Part shown: piece after piece, positions 10,525-23,000 of the stretch
How the letters are laid out: every line of letters begins with the position of its first letter
Position numbering within the stretch: position 1 is the stretch's first letter
Assembly: GCA_003184365.1 (NCBI GenBank)
Contig: NKYR01000012.1
Span: 186,001-250,000 of the forward strand
Length of the DNA: 64,000 nt
Direction: 5' to 3'
From: Evernia prunastri
Lineage: Eukaryota > Ascomycota > Lecanoromycetes > Lecanorales > Parmeliaceae
The notes under the pieces: model-generated
What the model was told of the DNA's origin: nothing
The model's input: only the letters and a program-made list of their open reading frames with translations
Database searches by the model: none
Made by a program: the position numbers and the translations under genes

Positions 10525-13500
10525 ATGTCCGTAGCAGCCCATTCGCTCAAGAGGCTTCTGTCTTTTGACGAGAACGACTACGGATACCCCCAGGTCAAGC
10601 AAAGACCCCTGGTCAGGTCAACGACAGACGCAGTGGAACTCCAACACTCGGAAGACGATCGGTGAGTGATTTAATGGGCGCACGAGGCGCAGACTGATAC
10701 TTGTGGAGCGGAGCTTCTAATGACACTAGCAGTTCCCCACCAGCCACAACTGATCCTACTTCGGAGGATGAGACAAGTGACGCTGATGATGATACACCAA
10801 TGGTGGACGCCAATACTGATGTTGACTATGTTATTAAGATTAGTGAATTGGACAAGTCGTCGAGAGATCAAGAAGAATTGTGTTTTGGAACGGTACGTAC
10901 GTTAGCATCATCAGCTACGACACAATGTTGTTAGCAGGTGCCACCGGGGGCCTCTTACTGACTTCAGACCAAGATATTTGATGCCAACGCTGCCTTCATG
11001 GATAGTGATGCCTCAAGTCAACAGGACCTTTCACATCTTTTGACTGGTTTCGACAGTTCACGCCACTTTCCTGTCGTCTCTTGTCAAGATCACTATGCTC
11101 TAGAGTCCGTCAAACCAAATTGCCTGGTAGTATTGGACGCCGCTACCACAAGAGCACTTCAAACGTTGGCGGGCATAAAATCCCTCAGATTCCAGGCTGT
11201 TTTAGATGGCGAAGATCTCGGACGGCCCGGTCACCAAGGGAGAAAAGAGAAAAAACCCACCATGCCTGTCTCCATTAATATATATGGGTGTCAAGAGGTC
11301 ATGCAGGAAGTTGGCAAACGGCTTTCTAAAGAACAAATATACCTACAACATCCGAGTCATCTCGACGATGTGAAATACAGCAATCCACACTTTTTTGTCT
11401 TACCAGGAATGGACCAAAGATATCACTTTCACCTGCCATCAGCATCTGACCAAGAAGTCCGGGGATTGGAAGTCCTGGATATTGGCAGATTATTTGAAGA
11501 GGTTGATCATACTCAAGGTCTGCATGTATGGAATGCAAACTCGCAAATACGTACCTCTTTACTAGAGTGAGACCCCGAGAAATTTTCATATCATTGTTTC
11601 GGCTCACTTTCTATCTAGACACCAGAAGAAGGCCCTGTACTTCCTCTTTCAGAAAGAGAGCGGGACCGTGGCTGATGCCTTCTCCTTATGGAAGGCTCAC
11701 GTTTTCAGTCGTCATCAATAGTAAGCATTTCTTTCCTAACGCCTCATCTCAGCTATTTGTTATCTCTCAGGTCACTGATAGTCCTAATGGTTAGCTATCA
11801 ACATACCATTTTGGGGTCTAGAGTAGCGACAGTACCCAATCTGCCTCGTGGAGGTATACTTGCCGATGACATGGGTTTGGGAAAGACACTGACAATGATC
11901 TCTGCTATTGTCATGTCATTGAATGAGAGCGCTGTGTTTGCCCTTGCGGAGCAAATTCCCCAAAGCGGCTGTAGCAATGGGGCCCATCGAAAAGTGAAGT
12001 CAACTCTGGTGATTGTACCATCTCCCGGTGAGGCATTCTTTGAGTCCTACACATCATGACGGAGTTTGACGTGATTCGCTTTTCAAAGTACTTCTTGATG
12101 GGTGGATGGAAGAAATGCGAAGGTCTGGAACCCCACATTTGAAGTAATACAAGCGTAGCTAACTGGTATTGAAAAGACATGTCGTTCCTGGATTACTCAA
12201 AGTCTATAAATACCATGGGCCAGGAAAAGAGATTGAAATTGATTCGATAGTGGATTACGATGTGGTCGTGACCACTTATGCAACCATAGCATCCGAGGTC
12301 GCGAAAGGCTCCAGCCTTCTTCACCAGCTCATGTGGTTCCGTATTGTTCTCGATGAAGGTATGGAGAAACGTGAATACCGCATGGCTCCTTGCATACTGA
12401 AGCATGGCTTGTTATAGCACATACGATCCGCCACCAGTCCACAAAGCAATTCCGGGCTATCTTTTCGTTCCACGCTGACCGACGCTGGTGCCTCACTGGA
12501 ACCCCGATCCAGAATAGGCTAGAGGATTTGGGCTCTCTCATAAGATTTCTGCGCATTGCACCTTTTGACAGCAATTCCGATTTTCGTCATCACATCTCCG
12601 AACCTTTGCTAACACAAGCTGAGACTAGCGACCTCAACTTACGATTGCTACTCGGCTCGGTTTGCTTGCGTCGCACGCGTGTACTTCTTGATCTGCCAGG
12701 TGCCAAAGAGGAGACTTTCAGGAGCCCTCTATCAGCGGAAGAAAAGGTTCTCTATACGGAAATTATTGAAAAGTCGAGATGGGCGATCGACGACTCAATT
12801 GGCGTATGGTCCCTCTCTAGCTCCTTTCTCCATGATTTATGCTTGTTGAGTCTTGAGACATTTCGTGGGGGGGGGATGGGGTAGAAGGTTCTACAGTTTT
12901 TTTTTCAAATTTCACTCTAGTGCTAACCCGAATTGTCTAGAAAAAATCTATCGCCAAAGCATACAATGGCATGTTACAAGCAATACTACGCCTACGCTTG
13001 CTATGCAACAATGGTCCTCATCAACCTCTGGACGCAATCTCAGACGCTAAGTTTGGTAATACGGGTGCAATTACAATAGAAAATGGCAAAACAGCTTGCG
13101 CCTTCTGCTCCTGCGAGATCCTTATATCGGATGCACCAGATAAAATGTCCCCAGGTGCATCCTATGGAGATTCATCGGCTCTGGTATGTCCTGCATGTCT
13201 TTCACCTAACGAAATACGCAGGTGCCAGAATAGGGGAAGACTTGATATACCCAAAATGCCAAGCATACAATGTTCACAGTCAACAAGTCTTGACGAAGGC
13301 TTGGGTCCTCAGTATATAGTCCAACACACAGAAGATATAGCGCCGCCGGATTCACGCCGTTCCCTGCTTGGAAATCCAACGAAGCTAGCTGCGCTTATCT
13401 CCAACATCGAGAAGACTGCACCGGGGAACAAGAGGTAGGCCAAGGTCCACGTGAAACATTTCAGATGGCAGCTTTGACGAAATAGCCCAGTCTCGTATTT

Positions 13501-14107
13501 TCCTGCTGGAAAACAACTCTGAGTATCCTCGAGCGGATACTCAGAGAAGCCAACATCCAATACGTAAGAATAGATGGAGCTACAGCGACAAGTGAGCGCA
13601 ATCGTATCATCAAGCAATTCCAAGAAGATGCAGATACCAACCTGCTGTTGATGACTACGGGCACAGGTGCTGTAGGGTAAATCGAACTCTATGTCTTATC
13701 ATTCCTTCTGTCTAATGATTGTGCACCAGGCTCAACCTCACAGCAGCAACTCGGGTCCACCTAGTCGAACCACAGTGGAACCCTGCTGTTGAAGCACAAG
13801 CGATTGGTCGAGCTGTACGGCTGGGTCAGACTCGCACCGTTACAATCATTCGATACGTGATGGAGAAGACGATCGAAGAGGTACATTTCAAGACTCTGAT
13901 AGATTTGAGAAAGCGATAACTGACGTCAATAGGCTATCCAGTCACGTCAAATCATGAAACTACAACTTGCGGAGCTGACGCTGGAAAGGAAAGAGGGCAT
14001 TGAGCAGACAATGTTGCAGCGTTTGAAGGTCAGCTCGTATTGCGCTCCTACTTACGTATGTCATCTAATTACAGTAGGATTTACGATCTCTTCTGCACAG
14101 ATACTAA
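10525..14107 (+). CDS. SNF2-family DNA-dependent ATPase with RING-like insert (RAD5/HLTF-like)
   Basis: Many-exon gene. Visible motifs in order: the HQKKAL block before the helicase core; Walker A LADDMGLGKT at about 11860-11890; VIVPSP (motif Ia region); VVVTTYAT; a DEAH box whose DE and AH are joined across the intron at about 12361-12418; the motif III region LTGTPIQNR near 12500; an insert with CAFC...CPAC (13090-13200) resembling a RING without a clear histidine; then helicase C-terminal motifs YVRIDGAT (motif IV region), TTGTGAVGLNLTAA and QAIGRAVRLGQ. The likely stop is TAA at 14105-14107 after a short last exon. The family translocates on DNA and remodels chromatin or assists DNA-damage tolerance; the RING placement between helicase lobes suggests the RAD5/HLTF branch. 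The start at 10525 gives MSVAAHSLKRLLSF and is the least certain end. Confidence 0.8.
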
Positions 14108-14501
14108 GAGAGCAAAATATGTTCTGGATATGGGCTCAGCCGAAAAGCTCTTCCAAGTGCCCGAGAAAGAGGCGTAAATTAGATTGGTGGAGGCGGATAC
14201 AGCTTTGCATACACCGGAGTACTGGAAAGAATCTTGAGCATCAATAACGAGCACAGCGAAAACCTGAGTCAGGAATCATGTCTTCGCTGCGAGAAGAATG
14301 AAAGATCGCACCAGAATCACACGCAAACCACTCCCGCTCTCATCCTCCGCCTTCCCCCTTTCACCCACCCCTCCCCACCTCTCGTACTCTTTGCCCCGCT
14401 CCCGCCTCCCCACCGTCCCATCCAATCCCGTCCCGTGCCTCACCCTCCAAACATGACCCGTAACGCCCAATTCAGTCCCGTCCCTCCACTCCCCAAACAT
14501 A

Positions 14502-14514
14502 CCCCCCCCCCCCC
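14502..14514. repeat. Poly-C tract (C13)
   Basis: Uninterrupted run of 13 C. Length in the real genome may vary. Confidence 0.9.
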
Positions 14515-15123
14515 TTTCCGTCCGAGCAGTTGCCCCAAAAATGACACTCCGACGTGACCGAAGGAGGCGTCTTGGCAGTTTACGCTGATCGGTGGGTTGT
14601 CGGTGTGGTAGCTGATGTGGTTGGGGCTTTGATCAAGTGCGAAAGGGGTTTGTGTGAGCGCGTGGGTTGGGGACAGAATAGAACAGGGCAGAGCTGAGGC
14701 GGGGAGTTTAGTGGCCGTTTTGGCGGGCCGGTTCGGTCGGTTCGGGAAGAGGGGGGAGAAGGGGTGCGGGAGGGAGGAATTGTGGAGGTTAGATTGGGAG
14801 AGATGCATGGCATTGTGGGGAGGGGAGCAGGGTGGGATGTTGTGGGGTGGGGATGGTATTTTGCGCTCGGTGATACGGGCCGAGGGAGGGAGAGGACGAA
14901 GTGTGGGCGCAATGGTGGGTCCGTATGATGTATTCAGTGGAAATTAAAATTGCCGCGAGGGGGAATTTGAAGGCGGGGATTTCCGATTCGCCGCGTGGTG
15001 GTATTGGTGGTATAGGGGGTTTGGTATGCGCGGGTTGGGTTGGATTGGGGGTATGTTGTATGCAGGGGTGGGGGGGTAAGGCGGTTGTTTGTGCGCGTGT
15101 TTGGGGGTCATTGTGAGGGGGGT

Positions 15124-15148
15124 GGGGGGGGGGGGGGGGGGGGGGGGG
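15124..15148. repeat. Poly-G tract (about G25)
   Basis: Uninterrupted run of about 25 G inside a strongly G-rich segment. Such tracts can form G-quadruplexes and are error-prone to sequence. Confidence 0.9.
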
Positions 15149-15519
15149 CAGAAAGAGGAGAATGGGTGGCGCATCTGACGAAGGTTTTGATGCTTGGGTA
15201 TTGGCTGAAAGAGACAGAGAGTAGTCGCAAGGTGGATCGAGCACTGGCTTTTCTTTTTCTTTTTCATGTCAGACGCCATCATGAGACATCTGTCCAGCCT
15301 TGGTTTGGTAAGAGGCGCGATAGTTCTGGTTGATCGTGAATCATTGTAGGTTTGTATTTCTCAAGAGGTGCGCTTCGAGACCAAGCGACGACCATGAGCC
15401 AAAGTACCGTACAGGAGTGTCGCATGCGTGGAGGAATTCTAGTAGCAGACGCTCGCATGCAAGAGTAGTGGTACAACAGCGCATACAATGTCAAGTCCGT
15501 ATTGAATGTACGAACAACA

Positions 15520-16275
15520 TCATTTGAACATTTTTGCTAATGGTATTTGGATGACCTTTTGTCCCTTGAACCACATCTTACCAAACAATACCAAAGGCCT
15601 GGCCAATATTGGGATCCGTTCGTATTCATCCACCTGTTCCGTCCCGAAAGTGGCACGAATGCGATGATGCATCGTCATATCGACCCGATACTCTCGCGGG
15701 AGGAAGCGCAACTCCAGCTCATGCTCCCCTCTCTGGTCCTCCCATGGCCGCACTGTGGTCATCCTACCATCCATTCGAACGGGGCCATTCTTGCTCGCCT
15801 CGGGCTCTGTCGGCTCTTGCTGATGCTTCAAGTCCGCAAGTTTCTGCGTGACGACCCCATTTCCGTCTGTGTCCCAGACGCTCCACTCGCCGTTTTGGAT
15901 TCGAAAGACGAGCTGTTCCGTTTTCACGCGTAATTTCATGCGTGTTGATGCTATTCGTAATCTTGTGTCGTGCAGGAGCTCGGACTGGTATGCGGGATCT
16001 GTTGGAGCGCGGGGCTCGATTTTGGATGTGCAAAGGCCTTGGGCCATGACCGCGTTGCGGATGATCCCCTGGTCGTCCATGGTGTTTTCGATAAAACTGT
16101 CACGGTCTAGGCAATATGAGCCAGGGAGTCGTTGCCATAGCTGCTGGGGCGTGACGGGTTGGATCTCTGGGGTGGGTTGGGTTTCCGGAGCGGATTGGGT
16201 CTCCCTGACGGGCTCGGTTTCCGTGGCAGGCAGGGTATCCCTGGCGGGCTGGGGGTCCGTGGTCGGGCTGGCCAT
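15520..16275 (-). CDS. Hypothetical protein, paralogue of the next minus-strand gene (17304-17912)
   Basis: Single-exon frame of 251 residues starting MASPTTDP. The first 45 residues are a Pro/Thr/Glu-rich, degenerate-repeat tail (ETEPVRETQSAPETQP). A folded-looking domain follows, beginning QLWQRLPGSY, with AYQSELL, QLVFRIQ and EWSVWDTDG blocks. The same landmarks in the same order occur in the gene ending at 17304 (QLWEGLPGEY, YQSEFL, RRIFRS, GSVWAV), so the two are diverged tandem duplicates. I do not recognise the family. No signal peptide or membrane segment is evident. The conserved aromatic/charged pattern suggests a small beta-rich soluble domain, which is inference only. Confidence 0.65.
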   Translation of the reverse strand: MASPTTDPQPARDTLPATETEPVRETQSAPETQPTPEIQPVTPQQLWQRLPGSYCLDRDSFIENTMDDQGIIRNAVMAQGLCTSKIEPRAPTDPAYQSELLHDTRLRIASTRMKLRVKTEQLVFRIQNGEWSVWDTDGNGVVTQKLADLKHQQEPTEPEASKNGPVRMDGRMTTVRPWEDQRGEHELELRFLPREYRVDMTMHHRIRATFGTEQVDEYERIPILARPLVLFGKMWFKGQKVIQIPLAKMFK

Positions 16276-17303
16276 ATTTTGAGGTGAAATTGAAGTTGTA
16301 AGCTTTTCCAGAAAGCAAGAAGAGGGTATGAGCAGTAGTACTGTTGACGACTAGATTCTTTAGTGACTGGTTGAAGATTGGAGGGAAGATAGGAAAAGAG
16401 AAAGAAAAAGAAAGAAAGAAATGGGAAAGAATAAGAAGTAAGAGCCTGGTTGCACAGACTAACACTTTAAAGAGACTCGCATGTGACAGGCGGCCACTCG
16501 GAATCACCAATCAACCGCTATGTTAACTCCCTACAAGTCTCACAATTAGTCGTCTTGTTTCGCCTGAGTGGGCGAGTCATGGATTGATTCGTCGTGGAAC
16601 GCTGACACACTCAAAATCTGCCTTCTCTACGCCCAATCTTTGCCACTCGCTCGCGCATTCTGAAGTACATCGTCACTGTTTGGTAGCAGAAATAGTGTTT
16701 CACTGCCTATTTCTGGGGCAAGAGGCGTTTCGTTACTCACGTGAAGCGCCATGTTATGGCACAAGGGCGGTGTTTCTACTGGTCAAGGTCGTCTTGATGT
16801 CTCGGCTTTTGGCGTCAGAAACAGGTGCGCTGGTGAGGTGTTATTTACTAGCCAGATGATGCAGCGAATGTCGTACGTGGAGAGCAAGAGCGTCTGGGAT
16901 GTATTCAAGATTGTTGGAAACGATGCAGCACTCCTTTGTTGAAGCTACCCCTCAGGTGGCGAATCGGCACGCTTCACAGGCATATCTATTAAGTAGCCCT
17001 CACGGAAGGTCAACCAATCCTTCATAACCATCTTCCAATAGAGATGCGTTGCTGTGGGAAAAGTGTTTAAGTATGATGGGCTTTCCCTTGTCCCAGCGCA
17101 GCACTAAGGCGCGAGCTCATAAGTATTTGATCTGGTCGGAATTGATACAGTGTGCGCAAGAGTTTCCTTTTGTCGCATGATTTTTCGCCATCTTTTCTCA
17201 CGAGGTCTTCTCGGCCCGCAAGACACAAGCAGAACCACTATTCCAACTCCTAGGACCTCCTCAATCGCCCCCAGTTCCCCCGGTTTGGGTTGAGTAATGC
17301 CAC
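16276..17303. other. Spacer between the two tandem paralogues
   Basis: About 1 kb containing the promoter of the 15520-16275 gene (with an A/G-rich tract near 16380-16435) and the 3' flank of the upstream paralogue. Short frames only; nothing recognised. Confidence 0.5.
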
Positions 17304-17912
17304 CTAAACCATGCTCCCCTCAGACTCCCGCACATACTCATCCATCTTCAGCACCCTCTCAAACGAGGTCCCCTCACGAAGTCGATGACATACCTGCCAC
17401 CTGGGACTGTCTCCCGTGAGAAATTCCACGCTCAGATGGACTGGCAGACGCTCCGAATCTCCCCCCAACCACACCGCTGGCACCCCGTCGTCGAAGTACG
17501 GCCCGAAGGCCCTGAAGCCGGTCGGCCCAGAAATTTCGCGCGTCAAGTACAAGTCTGCGATTAGCGACGTGACCTGTCCGTCTTTGGCGACGGCCCAAAC
17601 GCTCCCTCTATCTTTCCTAGATCGAAAGATGCGCCGTTCGGTCATGGTAATTTCTTCTCCGGTCTTTGTGACCAGGGTGGTGGTGGAGGTTTCTAGGAAC
17701 TCGGACTGATACCCGGCCTTACTGGGAGGACGAGAGATGATCTTCGATCTGCCAAGGGAGGGAGTGACAAAGTCATCTGCGGAGACGATGCTGTCATTGA
17801 TGCTGAACTCGCCGTGGAATCGAGGCGTTACCACATATTCGCCAGGGAGACCTTCCCAGAGCTGGCTTATGGCGGTGGCGGGGTCTGTGCTGACGATTCC
17901 TGGGCTGGCCAT
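17304..17912 (-). CDS. Hypothetical protein, paralogue of the 15520-16275 gene
   Basis: Frame of about 202 residues if started at the ATG complementary to 17910-17912, giving MASPGIVSTDP. The frame is open further up to 18095, but this start aligns with the MASP start of its paralogue. Domain landmarks are QLWEGLPGEY, GRSKI, YQSEFLE, ERRIFRSRKDRGSVWAV, LIADLY and a C-terminal WQVCHRLREG..FERV..MDEYV. It lacks the Pro/Thr/Glu-rich N-terminal repeats of the other copy. The function is unknown. Shared orientation and close spacing indicate tandem duplication followed by strong divergence. Confidence 0.65.
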   Translation of the reverse strand: MASPGIVSTDPATAISQLWEGLPGEYVVTPRFHGEFSINDSIVSADDFVTPSLGRSKIISRPPSKAGYQSEFLETSTTTLVTKTGEEITMTERRIFRSRKDRGSVWAVAKDGQVTSLIADLYLTREISGPTGFRAFGPYFDDGVPAVWLGGDSERLPVHLSVEFLTGDSPRWQVCHRLREGTSFERVLKMDEYVRESEGSMV

Positions 17913-18896
17913 GATTGGGTGAGTGCGGGATTGCGGACCTGATCTGGCTTTTACGGTGAAGCTTTGAACAGAGAGAGAGGGAGAATTTTTGTAAGTTACT
18001 GGTTGGAATTGTGGTTGATGGGACTGGTTTGGAACGGAAATGTAAGCGGGAGCTCTTAAATTTATGTGACTGATGAAAATGAAAGAAGAGCTCAAGTTGC
18101 GAGAAGAGATTCCTTATATGGTCCCACACGACCAATGGGCTTCGTGCACCCAAGTAGTGGCCCTCCAAATAAGTTTCAAGTGCGGTCAGGTCATACGTAC
18201 CTTGTTTTATTCAACAGCCGAAGGCCTTGATAGCTATAAATATATCCTCACGGACCCCGCCGAGCGAGCCACCAATTGGACTCGTGTACCGCCTGCTTCC
18301 CAGCAAGGGGATAATCATTCACGACGTAAGTTTAATTTCCCGATAAGGCTTAGACTCGAAACCTGTACGGCGCATTGATTTGCGAAGCCAGCGGAATGCT
18401 CGCCGAGTCCAGGGGCAGATACCCATCGGTTGTATTCGGTCCGTACTCCGCGTGCATTGCTCGACGGCATTGTCGTAGCCCTTGTTTATCTGCGATCAGC
18501 TAATCATCAAGCGCCCTGTGCCGCTCGCTGACTACCACATGATAGGTACAGAAGGTGTTGCCCAGGACCCCAGGCCAGACTTCAACCCCATGCCCTATTA
18601 AAGTACAGTCATGCCTGACCGCACCTCAACAACCCAGCACCTCAACAAGCCAAGCCAAACCAAGACATCAAGCTCCACGCCAAGGGAGGAGAGAACGCGG
18701 TAAAAGCGACCGTCGCATCACCGTGTACTTCCAGCGCAGTGACATCGCAACGATGGCTCGACATCTGCATCCTGTGGAAGAAAAGCAATGGCTACTGCGA
18801 CGCGTTGCTTCCGACTGTTCTGTGGCGGAACGTAGATAAAACTGTCGGAAGAGCAATATCTCACTCCACCATGCTCGTACCGCCCGCATCGCCCGT

Positions 18897-19485
18897 ATCG
18901 CCCGTCACTGTACCCTATTCCGTTTGAAACCCTGCTGCCATACACCATCGCACTCAATCACACGCAACGCCCTCAACGTGACCGCTTGACCAACTTACTC
19001 CCCTACGCAGGCCATCAAGCCATCATCTCTGCGTCGCAACACCACTGCGATTCTGCTACCGATGGTTAGTACTGCGTATAAACGCCACCCAATTTTTCTG
19101 GTGTATACGTACCCCTTTCGGTTCCCCCCCACACAAGGTAGTCAATGTGTCGCTTGTTTATCGCCCGTCACTGCGCTCTATTTGACACTCTGCTGAGAGA
19201 CGCGGTCGCACGCAGCACCCCACAACGCCCCTCATTCTCGACGTACCGCTTCACCAACCCCCCCCCCCCCCCCCCCCCCCCCTTTCACGCAGACCACCAA
19301 GCCATGATCCCTGCGTCACAACAACTACTGCGATGCCGCTACCGATTGTCAGTGCTTCCTATGGGTCGTTCCACCCCCTTCCTATATCCCACCTCCTTCC
19401 TACGTCCCCACCCCCTTCCTAATATACGCACCCTTTCGTTCCCCACGCCCTTCCCCTAACCCCCACGCAGTAGTCGCATACCTCT
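18897..19485. repeat. Two-copy diverged direct repeat (about 265-330 bp units)
   Basis: Copy 1 starts at 18897 and copy 2 at 19160, both with ATCGCCCGTCACTG. Ordered matching blocks follow: CACGCA-rich, GACCGCTTGACCAAC versus TACCGCTTCACCAAC, CACGCAGRCCA-CAAGCCAT, CTGCGTCRCAAC, and GCTACCGATKGTTAGT-like. Later blocks are TATACGYACCC-TTTCG-TTCC and GTAGTC. Copy 2 carries a C25 tract absent from copy 1. This looks like an old tandem duplication of non-coding or decayed DNA. Confidence 0.6.
19258..19282. repeat. Poly-C tract (about C25)
   Basis: Uninterrupted run of about 25 C inside the second copy of the direct repeat. Confidence 0.9.
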
Positions 19486-20056
19486 CCCTATATTACCTAC
19501 AGCCCCAGCCATGCTTTACGCATTAAACCTGCGGTCAACTCAGACGGAAAAGATCCAGCATGGCCTCTGTGAGCTATGGCGGAAGTGCAGGATGGGATTG
19601 CTACATTGTCGCTTGAGTATAGAACCGATAATTATAGATTGGATGCCCGATTGTGAGCCTCAAGTGCAGGTCGCCGGTGTTTCGATCAAGGATACAGGTT
19701 CAGAGTTGAGATGTGAGTCGATGTTGCACCTGCTTTTCGAGATGCCTGAATATGGGGGATGATTCAAAGTTGCAGTGTCAGTGCCGATAGGATTTCCAGC
19801 TCCTCATCAATTGCTGACGTTGACATACAGACTTGAGTTCAAGTCTTCTCCTCATGACAAGTTCACTGGCCTATCCTAATCAATGGTGAACACAGACGTC
19901 ATTCCTTCTTTCAACCTGTGGAGTGGGTTTTTCCCGAGTGAGTGATACCCGGTAATAGATTCATGTGCCAAAAATTCCAGCAAACGCATTGCTTTTCCCT
20001 CTAGTGGCCCAGAAACGTATGTACAAACCCTTTACATGTCTACACCCTCAATCTCT

Positions 20057-23000
20057 TCAACGATAGATCTCCTCATCATCATTGCCTCCTACGTCCCCGA
20101 AACCGTTGACCTCACTCCTCTTCCTCTCAGGGGTGCCTGCGAAGTCGTTACTGGTCACATAAGCTTCGTCATCATCGTCGTCATCGCTATCCCACTGCGT
20201 AGCTTTGCCCTTCCCCTTGCCTTTCGGATCTGCTTGCTTGGCGGTGCTGGTACGGCTGACGGGTTTGGGACGCTTGGTCGGTGCTGGTGGCTGAAGGCGG
20301 TCACTCGGGGGAGGAGCTGAGATTCTGGAGGTAGTAGTAAGGTTTGAGGCTTTTGGAGGATTGGTGGGACCTTCGAAGGCGCGGCGCACGCGTTGATAAT
20401 GTTCGAGTTCCTTGGCGCTGTTGGAAGGCCATCTTAGCGAAGCATTCATGTACACGTTCAAGAGAAAGAGATGCTTACCTCACACTACCGACCAGTTCCT
20501 TATTTGCGGCAAAGAAATCTTCCTCAGTAACCATAACAGCAATGTCTTCGTCCGTTGCCAGATGATCGAAAAAGTAAGCCGTAGTGACTGGAGCGCCAGG
20601 CAATGCTTTGATCTTGGCATCGACTGCGGATGCTTGCCTGGTGATGGCCTTGAGCATAGCGTCTGAGCAAAGTGCGTAAAGATCTGCCCCGGTATACGTA
20701 AACGGCAATGACTCAGCAACCCGACGAAGAGACATCTCTGGATGCATGGAGAACTTGCGAGTCAAGGCTTCGAGAATAGTGAGCTGCTTGTCGTGCGTGT
20801 CGGAGACGCCAAGGTAAAGCATCTTATCGAATCGTCCAGGACGCAGCAGAGCTTGGTCGAGGAGATCTGGCCGGTTCGTAGCACCAATAACGAAGACGCC
20901 GCCGCCGCCGCCTACCTCACCGTCGCTCATCCCATCAAGCTCAGCTAGAAGCTGACTCACGATACGATCCATGACGCCACCGCTATCGCCTTGATTGCCT
21001 CTTTTCGGCGCAACAGAGTCGAGCTCATCAAAGAAGACGACGCATGGCCTAGCATCTCTAGCCCTCTGGAACACACGGCGTACGTTCGCCTCAGACTCTC
21101 CAATATACATGTTGAGTAGCTCCGGTCCTTTGACAGAGAAGAAGTTGAGGGAGAACTCGGTTGCGATGGCCTTTGCTAAAAGAGTCTTTCCAGTACCGGG
21201 GGGACCGTAGAACAGGATACCACTCCGCTTTTTCATCCCTCTGGCAAAGAGCTCCGGCCGCTCAAGCGGCAGCTGAATAGTCTCCATGACAGCATCTTTG
21301 ACATTCGTAAGACCCCCAACATCATCCCAGCTAACGTTTGGAATCTTAGGAGCTCCAATGGCATCAGCGAAATTCTTTCGAGCAGCCTCCACAGCCAGGT
21401 CAAAGTCCGCTTTAGTCACACAGCGTGCATCCTCTCCGCCGGAGACGAGTACATCTCGGACAAGTAAGTGCGTGTCTTCTCTCACAATCGACCCTTTAGT
21501 AACGAGCTTCCCTAGACGGTCCTGCCTAGCTACCACAGCTCTGTCCACGATATCGACCAAATTACCAGCAACGAGGGCAGCCGTCTTGACAGCGATTGAA
21601 GCCATGTCCACATTGTGCCCAATCCTGATCGCTCGATCTTCCACTATGCCTCGTAATATACCTTCCCTATCGCCTTCGTCTGGTGCCATTACCTCCAATT
21701 CGTGCGTGAATAGGCTTCGTACACCGTCAGGTATCTTCTCGATCTCGGTGGTAGTAGCTACGAGTACTCTGACATCAGAGATTGTGTCCTGTATGGCGGT
21801 GACCATGCGGTCTGCAGTCAAGGCTTCTACGTGTCGTACCAAAACGACTGTACAGTCAGCTCCACAAGATAAGGCACGTTCCACTCTCGCTTTGAACAAA
21901 GCTTCTGTCTTCACATCACCGCCACTTCCACCTTCCGCTACAAGGTCGTATGCGTCTATGTCAAAGACATGGAGTCCCAGATCCGAGGACGCATTAGAAG
22001 CTAGTGTTGCTTTACCAATGTTTCTCTGAGTAGAGTGGAGAAGTACAATTATCGGGCTCATTCCGAGATGCATAGCTCGAGGACTGGTAGCTGCAGCGAA
22101 TAACTCACGGAGGCGCCGTTGCAGAGGTGCAGTGTACGGTTTGGGTGTAGGGGCCACACAATGCTTTATAGGATCGTAAGGAACAGTAGCTTTCATTGGT
22201 GGCCGGAGGCCCAGGTAGTACTTCCATGATGGAGACAACGCTGATGGTAGCCTACTTTTCTCGCTTCCAGCTTGTCTCATCCGAGTTGTCATGGGTTCAA
22301 TACAGGCAACTCCACCCCAGCTCCCCGGTGCCATATATTCGCAATTTTCGTCCGGCTCTGAGCTAATGACTTGCCCGACCCTGAACCAGACGACTTCTAA
22401 GCGGCGGACCGTAGAGGTTGTATCTTCCAAAGAAACGGCGAGTAATTCCTCCACATCAACGTCAGCGTCAGCGCTACCAGGTGGCTGAGCCAACAGCCGA
22501 GCGGTTCCCCCTTCTATGGGAAGAGCGATGAGGTCCCCATGGCACAAAATTCGTCGCTTACTCTCAAAGTGCTGCTTTAGAGAGACGAATATTCCATTCT
22601 GCAATGCTCGATCGGTCGAGAGTGGTGTAGATATTCGGACTATGGTCACTTCCTTCGCAACTGGCGGTGATATGGAAGCGCTAACTTTGGAGACCTTATT
22701 TATAATTCTTGCATCACTAGTCTTCACTAGTTCCGTCGGCAAAGGAGACAGCCTCACAAAAAGCGGCTGGCCTAGATTTGCTAATAAGATGGGCGAGAGC
22801 CAAGCTACGAGGCCAGTGGTCTCTGGCGTTTGGGTTGTGCCTATACTTGACCTCTCAGGCGGACGTCTTTTCCTGTATCGAGATGATGAGACTGGAGACA
22901 GATGAGGCAGTCCATAAATTTTCACAGGTCTAAAGTTGTCCTGACCATTGTCACGGTCAAACGCCTCGACCCCCCAAATTCCCGAGCGGTCTTCACTAGG

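Larger units (their letters stand above)
14108..15519. other. Intergenic low-complexity region with C-rich to G-rich switch
   Basis: About 1.4 kb without a credible gene. Bases 14320-14530 are strongly C-rich on the + strand and bases 14590-15150 strongly G-rich. Homopolymers occur at 14502-14514 (C13) and 15124-15148 (G25). The long reading frames on the minus strand here are proline/serine-rich consequences of this composition and were not called. Confidence 0.6.
17913..20056. other. Intergenic region with diverged direct repeat, no clear gene
   Basis: About 2.1 kb. The 5' flank of the hypothetical gene occupies the first part. From about 18890 to 19485 there is a two-copy diverged direct repeat with a long poly-C tract (separate entries). 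The longest frames are about 100 residues, proline-rich or unrecognised. No RNA gene was seen. Confidence 0.5.

Noticed and set aside
14440..15282. Overlapping minus-strand proline-rich frames of 110-150 residues
   Set aside because: They arise from the G-rich/C-rich tracts and homopolymers, lack any ordered block, and overlap each other in different frames.
21286..22029. 247-residue plus-strand frame inside PEX6
   Set aside because: Antisense shadow of a strongly supported AAA ATPase gene.
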